Shown here piece after piece: positions 57,201 through 64,000 of a DNA stretch of 64,000 nucleotides (positions are counted from its first letter, which is position 1; each line of letters starts with the position of its first letter). This DNA is from Stieleria neptunia. Its GTDB lineage: Bacteria; Planctomycetota; Planctomycetia; Pirellulales; Pirellulaceae. The stretch is taken from the NCBI RefSeq assembly GCF_007754155.1, contig NZ_CP037423.1:5362865-5426864 (forward strand), given 5' to 3'. The position numbers and the translations under genes are program-made. The notes beneath the pieces are model-generated. The model saw only the letters and a program-made list of their open reading frames with translations, had not been told where the DNA came from and made no database searches.

Positions 57201-60200
57201 CCAGGAGCAGTTTGAAAAGCAGCAAAACGAGTTATTGGATCAGGTCCGAAAGCTGGGCGGATTGGCCACGGTCCGCTCGATGGTCAATGAAACCACCGAC
57301 GGTCCCACCGCCGTTGATTTCGCGATCACCCTAGGCGATCAACCGTTTACCGATCTCGCCGTGTCGTCGCTGTGGATTGAAATGCTGGAAGACGCGGCCG
57401 ATGATCCGAAGAACGCCGAAGCGTTGAATGAGTTTGCCGTCGAAATGAAAACGCTCGCCGAGAAGCGTCCGCAAGACGATGCCGCCTCCGCCGCCCACGC
57501 GATCGCCTCGGATGTCGTCGGAGTCCATCAACCGCTGTATGATCTGATCGACCGTTGGACCGGCGTCACACAAGACGATCCCGAGGTGACGAATCATCGG
57601 CTACGGGGGCGGTTGCTGATGGCGTCGATACTGCGAGCCGACCGCGGAGCATCCGGTGACGAAGCTGTTGCGACACGAAAGAAGTTTGCGGAGCTGGATT
57701 TCGATTCGATTCCGGGAACCAGCCGAATCGAACAAACCTGTTTCATCGCTGCGTTGGCAAAGCAATCACTGGCGCGGAGTGACCAGGAAACCACACAGCG
57801 ATTGTGGAAACGGGCGATTGAATTGGGCGCCAGCCAATGGATGTTGTTGGATCTGTCACACGCAGCGATCGACGCAGGGATGCCCGACATTTCGGCGTCC
57901 GCGTTCGCCACGGCCGTCACGGCACCCGCCGGTCCGATCGAGATAGACGAATCAGAAGACAACTCGGCAGGTTCCTTGGGACAGTTGCTCGGCAGCGCTC
58001 GCCCGCGACAATCCACGTCGTCCACGTCGTCGGCCAACGAACTGGATCCAGACGAAGTCCGACTGGCACAACGCATTTTGGATCTCGATGAAGCGTGGCG
58101 CGTCAAAAAGCTGTACACAAAATTCGTCTTCGATCCTCTCGTTGAACTCACACTGGGAAAACCCGGCTCGCGAATTCGAACGCTGTGCACACCGGTTTCC
58201 ATCAAGCCGAATGATCGGATCGTCATTCATAGCGTTTTCGATCGCTTGGCCCGCCGGGCGAGCTGGTCAAAGCGTACGGACAAATTGATGTCCCTGCTGA
58301 CCGGCGATGATTCCGAAACGAATCTGTTGGCCGGACTGGTGCTGCTCAATGACAAACGGGGCGAAGCGGCGTTGCCACGGTACCAGGCCGTTGACGCCAC
58401 GGCGCTCAACACGCTTCCCAAAGAATTGGTCATGCAATCGTTGCTGTTGGCGCTCGATGATTCGCATTGTCGCCCCCGCGCGCTTGAGTTGGGGTTGGCA
58501 CTGATCGACCAAAACCGACCGTCCCAGCGATACGCCAACATCGAACCGTTTGATACGTTTTCGTTGCACCTGGCAAAGCTAGCCATGGACCATGGAATGA
58601 AGCAAGAGTTCGTCGACGTGTCGATCAACAACTACCTTGAATTGACCGCCCACGACAACGACCGCTATTCGGCGATCAGCAGCCGCGTCACGCGACGTTT
58701 GGGCCAATTAGAAAAGGTCGCCCAGTTGTTGATACCCAAAGGGCGACTCGATCAAGCATTGACCTACCTGGCGATGCGGCAAAGCGGATTCGCACAAGGC
58801 TTCGATCGCGGAAATGACTGGGTCGGGTGCTGGGCGTTGGAGTCGATTCAGGCCATGCCGGATCGTAAAGCGGCCTACCAAATCCTGGCCGATTGGACCT
58901 TCCAAGGCGATGGTCCGCTGCAAACGATCCGAACGCTCGCTCGGCGTCAGCCGTTGCCGACCTGGATTCCCCCGTCGGTCGGCGGTTATTACCCGCCGTT
59001 CCCGCCCGTTCCCGATCAGTCCCTGCCGATCGCGACGAACTACTACTCCCTGGCGCGACTGGCGATGCAGATCGATGCGACAGACGATCTTTTGAAACGA
59101 TTGCAAAAAGCACAATCGGACGGGCGCGCGGAAGCCGACACCGCGATGGCGATCTGTCTGGCGGCGATGAAGCAACCCGTCGCGCCAGAATTGCTTTCCG
59201 GCATCACCCAGTCGCTGGATTCGATTCAACCGGGCGACGGAAAACCGGCATCGCAGGCACCGCTGGCGGAACTGCAACTCGCGTCGATCCTGGCAGCCGA
59301 CCCGGCTCACGATGAGTTTTCTAAAAAGGTGACGAAGGCCCTGATCGGTCATACGCACACCCAATCACGCGGGTATTTGATGCCTTGGGTGGCGCGGTAC
59401 GAACACACGCGAGGTTCGGCGGAAACGTCATCCTTGCGTTCGGCCGATGATCTGACGCACTGGATCCGCGCGACGCACGCCAGCGCCAAAGATTTTTCGG
59501 AAGGAAAAACGCCGGCAGTCTGGGTGACCGATGGCGACAGTCGAATCCATCATGTTTGTGGATTTGGCACCGACTTCTTGTGGTTCCGCTATCCGCTGCA
59601 AGGCAATTTCACCGTCGAAGTCGAAACGTTGGACGGCGGTTGGCGAGAATCGGAACTGGTGTTCGACGGGCTGCAGTTCGCCGCGTTGGCGCATAACAAA
59701 AGTGTCTACGTGAAATCACAAAACAGCAACGACTGGTCGAGATTCTACTCTGACGTCACCAAGAAAAACGAATTCAACCGTTGCAGCGTAACGCTGGATG
59801 ACGAATCGCTCAGCTATCGCGTCAACGATCGATTGATCTATCGCGAACCGCGAAAAAATCACTCGCCTTGGCTCGCGATCATGCTTGCCGGTGACAAACG
59901 CACGTCCGTGCAAAACATCAAAATCACCGGACAACCCACCATTGCTCGCCACGTCGACTTGATCCCCGACGACACGCTGCGGGGTTGGTCGGGACAGTAC
60001 TTGAATGCAAAACTCCCCACGGCCGACGTGAATCTCGATCAACACGACAAAAACGAAAACGCCCCCCGAAGCTATCGATCGGGGCCCAAACCCGACCAGA
60101 TCAAGAACCTAGCCTGGACGGTCAAGAACAGAGAATTGGTCAGCGGCAAGGTCCTGCCACAAAGCTTCAATGGGCAGAACAGCATCCGCTATGAACGCCC

Positions 60201-60648
60201 ACTCGGCGACGGCGAAACGATCTCCTATGAATTTTTCTACGAAGCAGGGAAAACGGAGGCTCACCCCTCGATCGGCCGAATTGCTTACGTGATGCGTCCG
60301 ACGGGTTTGCAGCTGCACTTGATGAATGCCCCAAACACGGCCTGGACGATTCCCAAAGGATTCGAAGTCTCCTTGCCCGGCGTGGAACCCAAAGCGTTGC
60401 CGCTGAAGGCATCTCAATGGAACCAGGTAGAACTGACACGCCGAGGCACCAAGCTGGAAATCGTGCTCAACGGTGAATCAATTTTCAACCGAGAGCCACA
60501 AACGCGACTCGGTGACATGGTGTTCGGATTGTTCCACAACCGCGAACAGACATCCGCGCGGATTCGAAAGGTTCGAATCAGCGGACCATGGCCGGAGCAG
60601 GTTCCGAAGTCGCTCCTTTCCTTTTCCAGTCGTTCCGAGACGCAATGA
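51226..60648 (+). CDS. Giant secreted TPR protein with C-terminal DUF1583-like domains
   Basis: 3140 aa. The ATG at 51226 has a textbook ribosome-binding site (CAGGAGGCCTACCGG) and gives a signal peptide (RTVICLVLLLSGVCFTVRC). Residues about 60-1100 and much of 1350-2650 are tandem TPR-like helical repeats (EEALRIWTQLEESFPGDD, PDALEAIEASLDRDPNSI), a scaffold for protein-protein contacts. Residues about 2770-3130 are two concanavalin-like beta domains of the planctomycete DUF1583 type (NFTVEVETLDGGWRESELVF, CSVTLDDESLSYRVNDRLIY, WNQVELTRRGTKLEIVLNGE). The stop overlaps the ATG of the next gene (ATGA). The divergent kinase gene suggests a shared system. Its function is not known. Confidence 0.88.
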   Translation: MHCLSANADNHLADPYGGRWKRTVICLVLLLSGVCFTVRCPAQEPTLSAEEQRERTTAAKFLEVLLRRPNAGTALDRVFGYHIGVGDIGELIDGLTDKAEAATDEDESGRHWMVAGLLQLQRSEDAAAIEALAAAEAKLPESPLAAYYHGQALLMVGRTDEASAAMQRAIDLKPSRQDHLKFAGQLGRLYQRAGKTEEALRIWTQLEESFPGDDGVRQRIARVMIEEGDVPGALARYDALAKDARSPNDKIVFAMRAADLRAQAGDRPTAIRQFETLLGKLRPGSYLYDEARRRIEATFLSSGDYAGLAEYYQTWVDDHPEDLGAVIRLARTLSIQGRGPEALSWFEKAIELAPSDPTPRLALINAHVAAENYAEAARQYETLIELEPNNPDHFVRWGQILIENRKQPKEARIKAAADVWKRLANSRSDDAVIQSQVADLLRGAELVDDAIGQYQAAIKLAPDQPQYKEYLGEYLHGLEREAEALDVWRSLVAGELRNQKNLIRLAEVFHQFDRPEEALKVMSEACELDPTIEDRLRYSEWLRDAERFDAALEQIALAAAATENVDERERVFAAELKTYQASGKLEQRIAQARAETEAEDSDADAWRRLAILFNAAGKIPDALEAIEASLDRDPNSIDALEIAARMYEDSGRLPLAIEKRRLLAETDSRFRNGHLQKLSSLHLRVGETDQAVAVGKELLAASSGSIEAYRFYADLCGNIGRIDQRLDTLRRCARLNPRSNEAQQMLASQLAEDFKTDQAIELYWKMLDSAGDLDDRRNLVNTLTDLYLRTNRLDQLITRLEIRGRESGDRRTTIDLISTAHQQAGDLGLARQALEGLLAEDGRDTLLLERLVSLAEQVGEYDQAVALQRQLTRLAPDRKNEARLASLLIDIGEVDEAQVMWFRMTETSSDQTLLARNINRLYAAGENETAIKLAKQILERQSDDWETRFRLMVLQADEGDWETAAQTAENLIAMNLDDATLPDGGKPYERTVRTSSGQSYTRPSIRVGRLQNMYSLYQIVDDRYGYPSTMSLPQPMDFGHAKLMARYCQLKQMATQGSAINDHLAGLEKAAMAADASADQVWTWYETATIAASVQQSSFMSPQNPAEWTAIWRLAEVDREIGMSQLVSLFVNRISYAQRSDIALRKLPDDRMAWLKSKAESPDESVSDQYGRGASWQMIYGSELRIAGKTDEADQYFKQHLNNAIENADSVGLVTAIQQASTYGTDAQLWPLLEDAIQRQQELRRSYGNTPVAQLLSIFSAVKRIEDGLSKGPSDATYRERVFSLMDEMLKEEATKPLRRRVIRLTGIGGPRNQGRVVAGRYVQVSVEFPPTGLGPEDPFVFAQYNVWERMKDHADEWLQSLRTGIDASESPREAIQRHLAAASVLYWEKRVDEAIEQLQLANRLASNELPQMEPELRLMSADLLLRQDRKREALDAIDSLTVYDQNTMAVREFAAARLAAAIGDRERAQLAARRLFGVRLNTDAQIELAKLMRKLDMRQLASDLVRRLRSRGGSNTDQLQSLMTYFVAQGENDQAAEVAMELLRRSAPPRRSGSRYTTTNQVRRRNALQTLSTTGHLTSLIAATEEKLEKAPKSQRIRSELAELYVAAGKTEKSQALLGETELKDVNSARALEATAQQFVAAGKMDEACDAYLKLLRRKQDSFNQNFYEIKRPFDSQQRLGDLADLMIEVGVQKFTDHRVSEICSDLVRDANAVDKARALFSAMLDIPPTATNSMYSMSNIMGSASKILTDRELVMRTARFMIEASENGNTWSTLFNGYSTGSDGRHNNVTTYFVRHVSQSKENAQAVEELLRAKLQENEDWLEGKVWLALVLTANKEYDEAKELLEPLVQKDHNPQPTHDVLWLVGSLIDTHPPMQPLAERLYEYALENTTDRSNRDFQYSLKGRICNFMADIGNNSRARELALAAIADEKTNPGQQFGNPEYEAYQKIRSTLSMMEFLAKIDYPSDALRVAREFDKSLFGKAGRYQSGRQEQFEKQQNELLDQVRKLGGLATVRSMVNETTDGPTAVDFAITLGDQPFTDLAVSSLWIEMLEDAADDPKNAEALNEFAVEMKTLAEKRPQDDAASAAHAIASDVVGVHQPLYDLIDRWTGVTQDDPEVTNHRLRGRLLMASILRADRGASGDEAVATRKKFAELDFDSIPGTSRIEQTCFIAALAKQSLARSDQETTQRLWKRAIELGASQWMLLDLSHAAIDAGMPDISASAFATAVTAPAGPIEIDESEDNSAGSLGQLLGSARPRQSTSSTSSANELDPDEVRLAQRILDLDEAWRVKKLYTKFVFDPLVELTLGKPGSRIRTLCTPVSIKPNDRIVIHSVFDRLARRASWSKRTDKLMSLLTGDDSETNLLAGLVLLNDKRGEAALPRYQAVDATALNTLPKELVMQSLLLALDDSHCRPRALELGLALIDQNRPSQRYANIEPFDTFSLHLAKLAMDHGMKQEFVDVSINNYLELTAHDNDRYSAISSRVTRRLGQLEKVAQLLIPKGRLDQALTYLAMRQSGFAQGFDRGNDWVGCWALESIQAMPDRKAAYQILADWTFQGDGPLQTIRTLARRQPLPTWIPPSVGGYYPPFPPVPDQSLPIATNYYSLARLAMQIDATDDLLKRLQKAQSDGRAEADTAMAICLAAMKQPVAPELLSGITQSLDSIQPGDGKPASQAPLAELQLASILAADPAHDEFSKKVTKALIGHTHTQSRGYLMPWVARYEHTRGSAETSSLRSADDLTHWIRATHASAKDFSEGKTPAVWVTDGDSRIHHVCGFGTDFLWFRYPLQGNFTVEVETLDGGWRESELVFDGLQFAALAHNKSVYVKSQNSNDWSRFYSDVTKKNEFNRCSVTLDDESLSYRVNDRLIYREPRKNHSPWLAIMLAGDKRTSVQNIKITGQPTIARHVDLIPDDTLRGWSGQYLNAKLPTADVNLDQHDKNENAPRSYRSGPKPDQIKNLAWTVKNRELVSGKVLPQSFNGQNSIRYERPLGDGETISYEFFYEAGKTEAHPSIGRIAYVMRPTGLQLHLMNAPNTAWTIPKGFEVSLPGVEPKALPLKASQWNQVELTRRGTKLEIVLNGESIFNREPQTRLGDMVFGLFHNREQTSARIRKVRISGPWPEQVPKSLLSFSSRSETQ

Positions 60649-61823
60649 ATCGATCCACCGAATCACTCGCCGAATCGCTTTCTGATCTCTTTTCTGAGAA
60701 TGTGACGGTCGATCATCAGCAGTCCAGTGAACAGGGCGGCGTAAACGTTACGATTGCGGAGATCCGCTACCGGTCCTCGGACGCTGAATCCGAATCGTCA
60801 CGGCGCGTCCGGCAGACCGTGGCCGTGTTGGATGAAGAGATCCATCTTCCCTACGTCGCGATGTTCCCCCATCGCAAAGGGATCCTTGGAGCGGTCTTTT
60901 CGGCCATCGGGGGAATGAACGACGTCAACTTTGACGACTCACCGAAATTCTCGGCCGACTATTTGCTACACGCCTGGAATGAAAAAGCGGTCCGTCTGTT
61001 GTTCACACCGAAGCTGCGCGAATATTTTTCCCAGCACGCGGGCTGGAGTCTGCGTGGAAACCGCGGCCGCATCGCCGTCTTCCAGCAAGGGCGCGTTTGC
61101 AAGAGCGAAGAATTGGATGAGTTTGTCAACGCTTCGGCCGAGATCTTTCGGTTGATTCGAGAGGGCGAACAGGAACTCGACCGGCACCCGGAAATCAATC
61201 GTGAAGCCCGGGTTCAAGATGCCTATGCGGCGGCCGAAAACATGGGTGGAATCGCCGGCCGTATCCTGCGCAACGAACTTGATCGGATCGCATTGTCCAG
61301 CGATGAAGTCCGACAGTTTCTCGCCCAACCGGTCCCGCGGCTGGATATCCCCTCGGGAATGCATCGTCAGGTCATTCCGGACGTAAAAATGCTGATTGCC
61401 ATGGGAATCGTATTCACTGTCGCAGGGGTCGTCGTCCCGATTTTGATTTTTTTGGTGCTGCAAGGCAATGACCGTCTGTTCGGCATTCCCTTCGCCGCCA
61501 CCTTCCTGCTCGCGGGCGGCTTGATGCTGTTCTTTTCGATTCGGCACGGGCGCCGAAAATACCGACTGCTTCGGGAGGGTACGGTTCATACGGGGCGGAT
61601 CGAGCGTGTCGAGCGGACGAACACGGAAATCAATTCGCGACGTCGCTATGTGCTGCACGTCACGTATGACGTCGACGGTCAATCGCGGCAGACGACCGCC
61701 AACGTTTATTCAGGGATCGAGCGGGCGAGATCGCTTGCCGATCAAAACGCAGCGGTGCGGGTTCTGGTCGATCCCCAAGACGAAAAGCATGTCCTGTGCG
61801 TCGATTCGCTGGTGATCACGTAG
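60645..61823 (+). CDS. DUF3592-type membrane protein, translationally coupled to the giant TPR protein
   Basis: 392 aa from ATG 60645, which overlaps the preceding TGA. Residues 1-255 are soluble and contain conserved-looking stretches (HLPYVAMFPHRKGILGAVF, AVRLLFTPKLREYFSQHAGW). Two TM helices follow (LIAMGIVFTVAGVVVPILIFLV, FAATFLLAGGLMLFFSI). A DUF3592-like beta domain closes the protein (LLREGTVHTGRIERVE, RRYVLHVTYDVDGQSRQTT, VRVLVDPQDEKHVLC). The same module is N-terminal in the protein at 2025-4832. Function unknown; coupling suggests a membrane anchor for the TPR protein's complex. Confidence 0.82.
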   Translation: MNRSTESLAESLSDLFSENVTVDHQQSSEQGGVNVTIAEIRYRSSDAESESSRRVRQTVAVLDEEIHLPYVAMFPHRKGILGAVFSAIGGMNDVNFDDSPKFSADYLLHAWNEKAVRLLFTPKLREYFSQHAGWSLRGNRGRIAVFQQGRVCKSEELDEFVNASAEIFRLIREGEQELDRHPEINREARVQDAYAAAENMGGIAGRILRNELDRIALSSDEVRQFLAQPVPRLDIPSGMHRQVIPDVKMLIAMGIVFTVAGVVVPILIFLVLQGNDRLFGIPFAATFLLAGGLMLFFSIRHGRRKYRLLREGTVHTGRIERVERTNTEINSRRRYVLHVTYDVDGQSRQTTANVYSGIERARSLADQNAAVRVLVDPQDEKHVLCVDSLVIT

Positions 61824-61863
61824 ACCGATATCTCAGCACGTGGCGTCAGCCAGTGGCGCGTGT

Positions 61864-63270
61864 CTACTGTGACAACCGATCCAGCACGTTCTTTGTGATT
61901 TGAACCACCGCGGGGTCCGCGCCGCGCAGTCCATGGGCCCAGTCGGTCGTGCCCGCTGTCACCACCGTGCCACCTGCGGCGGACGTATAAACTCCCAACA
62001 CCGCTGCGCCCACTCGATCGGTCGGAAATCGGTCGTACCAGTAACTGTCGCCGGGCGCCCAACGGGCTTCGCAGGTGCCAAGGATCTGGAACGACTGGGG
62101 CGTCCCGTCGTTGTGCGTCGCTGTGGCAACTCCGTCGATCCACTTCATTTCGCATCCGTCACACTCGTAACCGACGATGCTGTCCTTGCCACCGAACGCG
62201 TCGCCCTGTTTCAATCCCGTGCCCTTGAACAGCCAATGATCGGGTTGGTGGACGGTAAACGCGCCGGAGCCGTCCATGAACTGGCCGTGGCTGCGGTGGT
62301 AGCCGCCCCACAAAAAACCGACGCCGGTCAATTCATTCTCGGGTCGACCCACCAAGTGGTGGCTCCACGCCGTGCTCAGCAAACGGTGGTCGCCCGTACG
62401 ATACAACGGATCCATGTTCGGTGTCTGTTTCCATGACGTCAGCGTTCGGCCATCACTGCCACTGCGTACTTGCCAACAACAGGTGTTGCCACTGAAAAAC
62501 GCAACGTTGCCACCGTCACGGATGAAACGCTCCAGATGATCTCGCATCGGCGAAGACCAGTATTCGTCGTGCCCGACACTCAACACCAACTTGTAATTTT
62601 TTAGGATCTCGGGATGAAACTCCAAGTCGCTGTTGACCGCAAAGTCAATCGAAAATCCGTTCGCTTCAGCCCAACGCACAAAAGGCAACTCCCAATTACC
62701 GAACTGAGAATTGATCGGCCGATCGAACGACACCTGATGGCCTTGCAATCCGTCGCGATCATGGTAGCTGTACAGACTGTGGCCGCCCCAGTTCGTGTAC
62801 GCGTTGTAGGTGTTGGTTGACAGTTGCAGCAAGATTTTGGATTTCGATTGGGAATCACCAGCGCGGACGACAAAGAACAGAGACCCTCGCACGTCATCGT
62901 CATCACCGGACTTCATCGCGACCTCGTAGTAGCCGGTCTTCCAGTCGTCGGGAACTGTCAATGTCCAGGCAGTGGGCCAGTTGCAACCGTCCGACGAAGC
63001 CCGATCGGGAATGGGGTGGGCCGCACACGCAACACCGACCTCACGATGGACCTGTTCTCTCTGGGCACCGACCCGAGTGATCGTCAAATCCACACGGGGC
63101 TGGCTGGACGAAAGGTGAAAGGCAACGGACTCGCCGGCAACGTAGCTGAGTTGATCGGTGTAGCCGAACACATAGGGTTCGGCGGGCGGCATCTGTTCTG
63201 CGTTGCATTGATTGAGCACACCGAACATCATCGTCGCCCAAATCATCAATCGAAAAGTCGTCTTGACCAT
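61864..63270 (-). CDS. Secreted N,N-dimethylformamidase large-subunit-like protein
   Basis: 468 aa from ATG 63270, preceded by GGAGAAACCG; the longer frame to 63393 has no such support. The signal peptide is LMIWATMMFGVLNQCNA. Residues about 35-140 form a beta-sandwich (YVAGESVAFHLSSS, DDWKTGYYEVAM). The rest matches the DMFase large-subunit C-terminal domain: LLQLSTNTYNAYTNWGGHS, LVLSVGHDEYWSSPMRD, GGNVAFFSGNTCCWQ and WLFKGTGLKQGD. Characterised members hydrolyse dimethylformamide together with a small subunit in the cytoplasm; this exported version without a small subunit probably acts on another amide or is uncharacterised. Confidence 0.85.
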   Translation of the reverse strand: MVKTTFRLMIWATMMFGVLNQCNAEQMPPAEPYVFGYTDQLSYVAGESVAFHLSSSQPRVDLTITRVGAQREQVHREVGVACAAHPIPDRASSDGCNWPTAWTLTVPDDWKTGYYEVAMKSGDDDDVRGSLFFVVRAGDSQSKSKILLQLSTNTYNAYTNWGGHSLYSYHDRDGLQGHQVSFDRPINSQFGNWELPFVRWAEANGFSIDFAVNSDLEFHPEILKNYKLVLSVGHDEYWSSPMRDHLERFIRDGGNVAFFSGNTCCWQVRSGSDGRTLTSWKQTPNMDPLYRTGDHRLLSTAWSHHLVGRPENELTGVGFLWGGYHRSHGQFMDGSGAFTVHQPDHWLFKGTGLKQGDAFGGKDSIVGYECDGCEMKWIDGVATATHNDGTPQSFQILGTCEARWAPGDSYWYDRFPTDRVGAAVLGVYTSAAGGTVVTAGTTDWAHGLRGADPAVVQITKNVLDRLSQ

Positions 63271-63390
63271 CGGTTTCTCCCGTTGTGAATCGAAGTTTGC
63301 AGCGACCAGTGTACCGGCCTCTCGCCACACCGGGCAACGATTGACACCGCTGGCAAAGCAGCCCCACGGATGCCCCACCCATCCTCCAGC

Positions 63391-63508
63391 CACCCATCAT
63401 TCTGCCCCCTATCATTCTGCCTACCCTTCTTTTCCCTTCCATCGTCTTGCCCCCATCGTCTTGCCCCCATCGTCTTGCCCCCATCGTCTTGCCCCCATCG
63501 TCTTGCCC
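63391..63508 (+). repeat. 14-bp minisatellite, five perfect copies plus degenerate upstream units
   Basis: The unit ccatcgtcttgccc occurs five times head to tail at 63439-63508. Degenerate relatives precede it (cccatcattctgcc, tatcattctgcc). It lies in the 336-bp gap between two divergent genes. It resembles the cattttcttgtc-type units at 39560, 42097 and 51095, suggesting one family. It is not CRISPR: units are contiguous, with no spacers. Confidence 0.92.
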
Positions 63509-63606
63509 CCATCATCACGCCACACCTCGCCTGCGTCCCACCGCGACAACAAGCTATCATAGCCCCATCACACCGCTCTAATCCCTTCGGAAACCCTACC
63601 TCGGAC

Positions 63607-64000
63607 ATGCCTCCCGCCCCACAAAACGATTCCTCCTCTGGTCAAACTTCGTTGACCCTGGTCGGTCGCGTTCAAGCGGATGACCAGGCCGCGTGGCAGC
63701 GACTTGTCGACCTGTATGGTCCGTTGATCTTCTCGTGGGGTTGTCGCGGCGGATTGTCCGTTGAAGACGCGGCGGATGTGATGCAAGAAGTTTTCACGTC
63801 GGTTGCCAAAGCGATTCGGCGCTTCGATCCGGCGGCTCGTGGACGCTTTCGCGGTTGGCTGTGGACGATCACACGCAACAAAATTCGCGACCATCACCGC
63901 ACATCCGAAGCCAAAGCACGCGGCGGCGACACGGCCTTCGGCGAATTGGCTGAATACCCCGACCAGCTTCCCGAACAGTGGGATGACGATGCGTCCGACG
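63607..64000 (+). CDS. ECF-type RNA polymerase sigma factor (3' end beyond window)
   Basis: Open from ATG 63607 to the window edge (131 codons). After a short Ser/Gln-rich start, region 2 is clear: ADDQAAWQRLVDLYGPLIF, EDAADVMQEVFTSVAKAI, then FRGWLWTITRNKIRDHHR, the usual core-binding and -10-recognition elements of sigma-70 family ECF factors. Region 4 is outside the window. In planctomycetes such genes often precede a kinase or anti-sigma gene, but the downstream neighbour cannot be seen. The minisatellite lies 98 bp upstream of the start. Confidence 0.88.
   Translation, partial: MPPAPQNDSSSGQTSLTLVGRVQADDQAAWQRLVDLYGPLIFSWGCRGGLSVEDAADVMQEVFTSVAKAIRRFDPAARGRFRGWLWTITRNKIRDHHRTSEAKARGGDTAFGELAEYPDQLPEQWDDDASD

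Noticed and set aside
63439..63508. CRISPR array
   Set aside because: Units of 14 bp are directly contiguous, without unique spacers, and there are no cas genes; it is a minisatellite.

Overview
The window looks like chromosomal DNA of a marine planctomycete of the Pirellulaceae type (Rhodopirellula/Rubripirellula/Stieleria-like). The markers are a giant surface protein with an N-terminal LEPR-XLL-type signal, a DUF1592/DUF1552 gene pair, many secreted sulfatases, a DUF1583 giant TPR protein, a Ser/Thr kinase fused to WD40 repeats, a Fae homologue, a GxxExxY gene and dense families of intergenic palindromic repeats. The species cannot be fixed from the sequence alone. I saw no tRNA, rRNA or CRISPR array.

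Layout. 0.2-5.2 kb: a DUF1080-esterase fusion, a convergent multi-spanning DUF3592-type membrane protein and a small unknown protein. 5.4-24.3 kb: a carbohydrate locus with L-rhamnose isomerase, a 12-TM permease with a 65-aa membrane partner, a GH78 alpha-L-rhamnosidase, a sulfatase, a DUF1080-GH78 fusion, a second sulfatase, a Tat-exported unknown enzyme, a BNR_4 beta-propeller resembling ulvan lyases of families PL24/PL25, a decayed third sulfatase and a convergent Gfo/Idh/MocA oxidoreductase. Together these fit degradation of a sulfated, rhamnose-rich algal polysaccharide such as ulvan: lyase and sulfatases act outside or in the periplasm, rhamnosidases release L-rhamnose, the permease may import it, and RhaA isomerises it. 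No rhaB, rhaD or dedicated regulator lies in the window. The locus is interrupted by a 478-bp unit holding a GxxExxY nuclease-like gene between 30-bp inverted repeats.

24.3-31.9 kb: a degenerate island of small, mostly minus-strand genes (DUF4275-like, YdeI-like, several membrane proteins, a YcxB-like gene broken by an amber codon) separated by at least three families of dispersed repeats. 31.9-39.4 kb: a small Pro-rich secreted protein and, divergently, a 2303-aa LEPR-XLL protein with ELWxxDGT repeats, a lipase-like domain, SdrD_B-like repeats and a dockerin-like tail. 39.6-42.0 kb: a formaldehyde-activating-enzyme homologue whose catalytic His appears to be Glu, a Gly/His/Cys-rich exported protein and a DUF4405-like membrane protein.

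42.5-47.6 kb: a DUF1592-DUF1552-unknown operon. 47.5-61.8 kb: a kinase-WD40 protein divergent from a 3140-aa TPR/DUF1583 protein, the latter translationally coupled to a second DUF3592-type membrane protein. 61.9-64 kb: a secreted N,N-dimethylformamidase-large-subunit-like protein on the minus strand, a 14-bp minisatellite, and the start of an ECF-type sigma factor running off the right edge.
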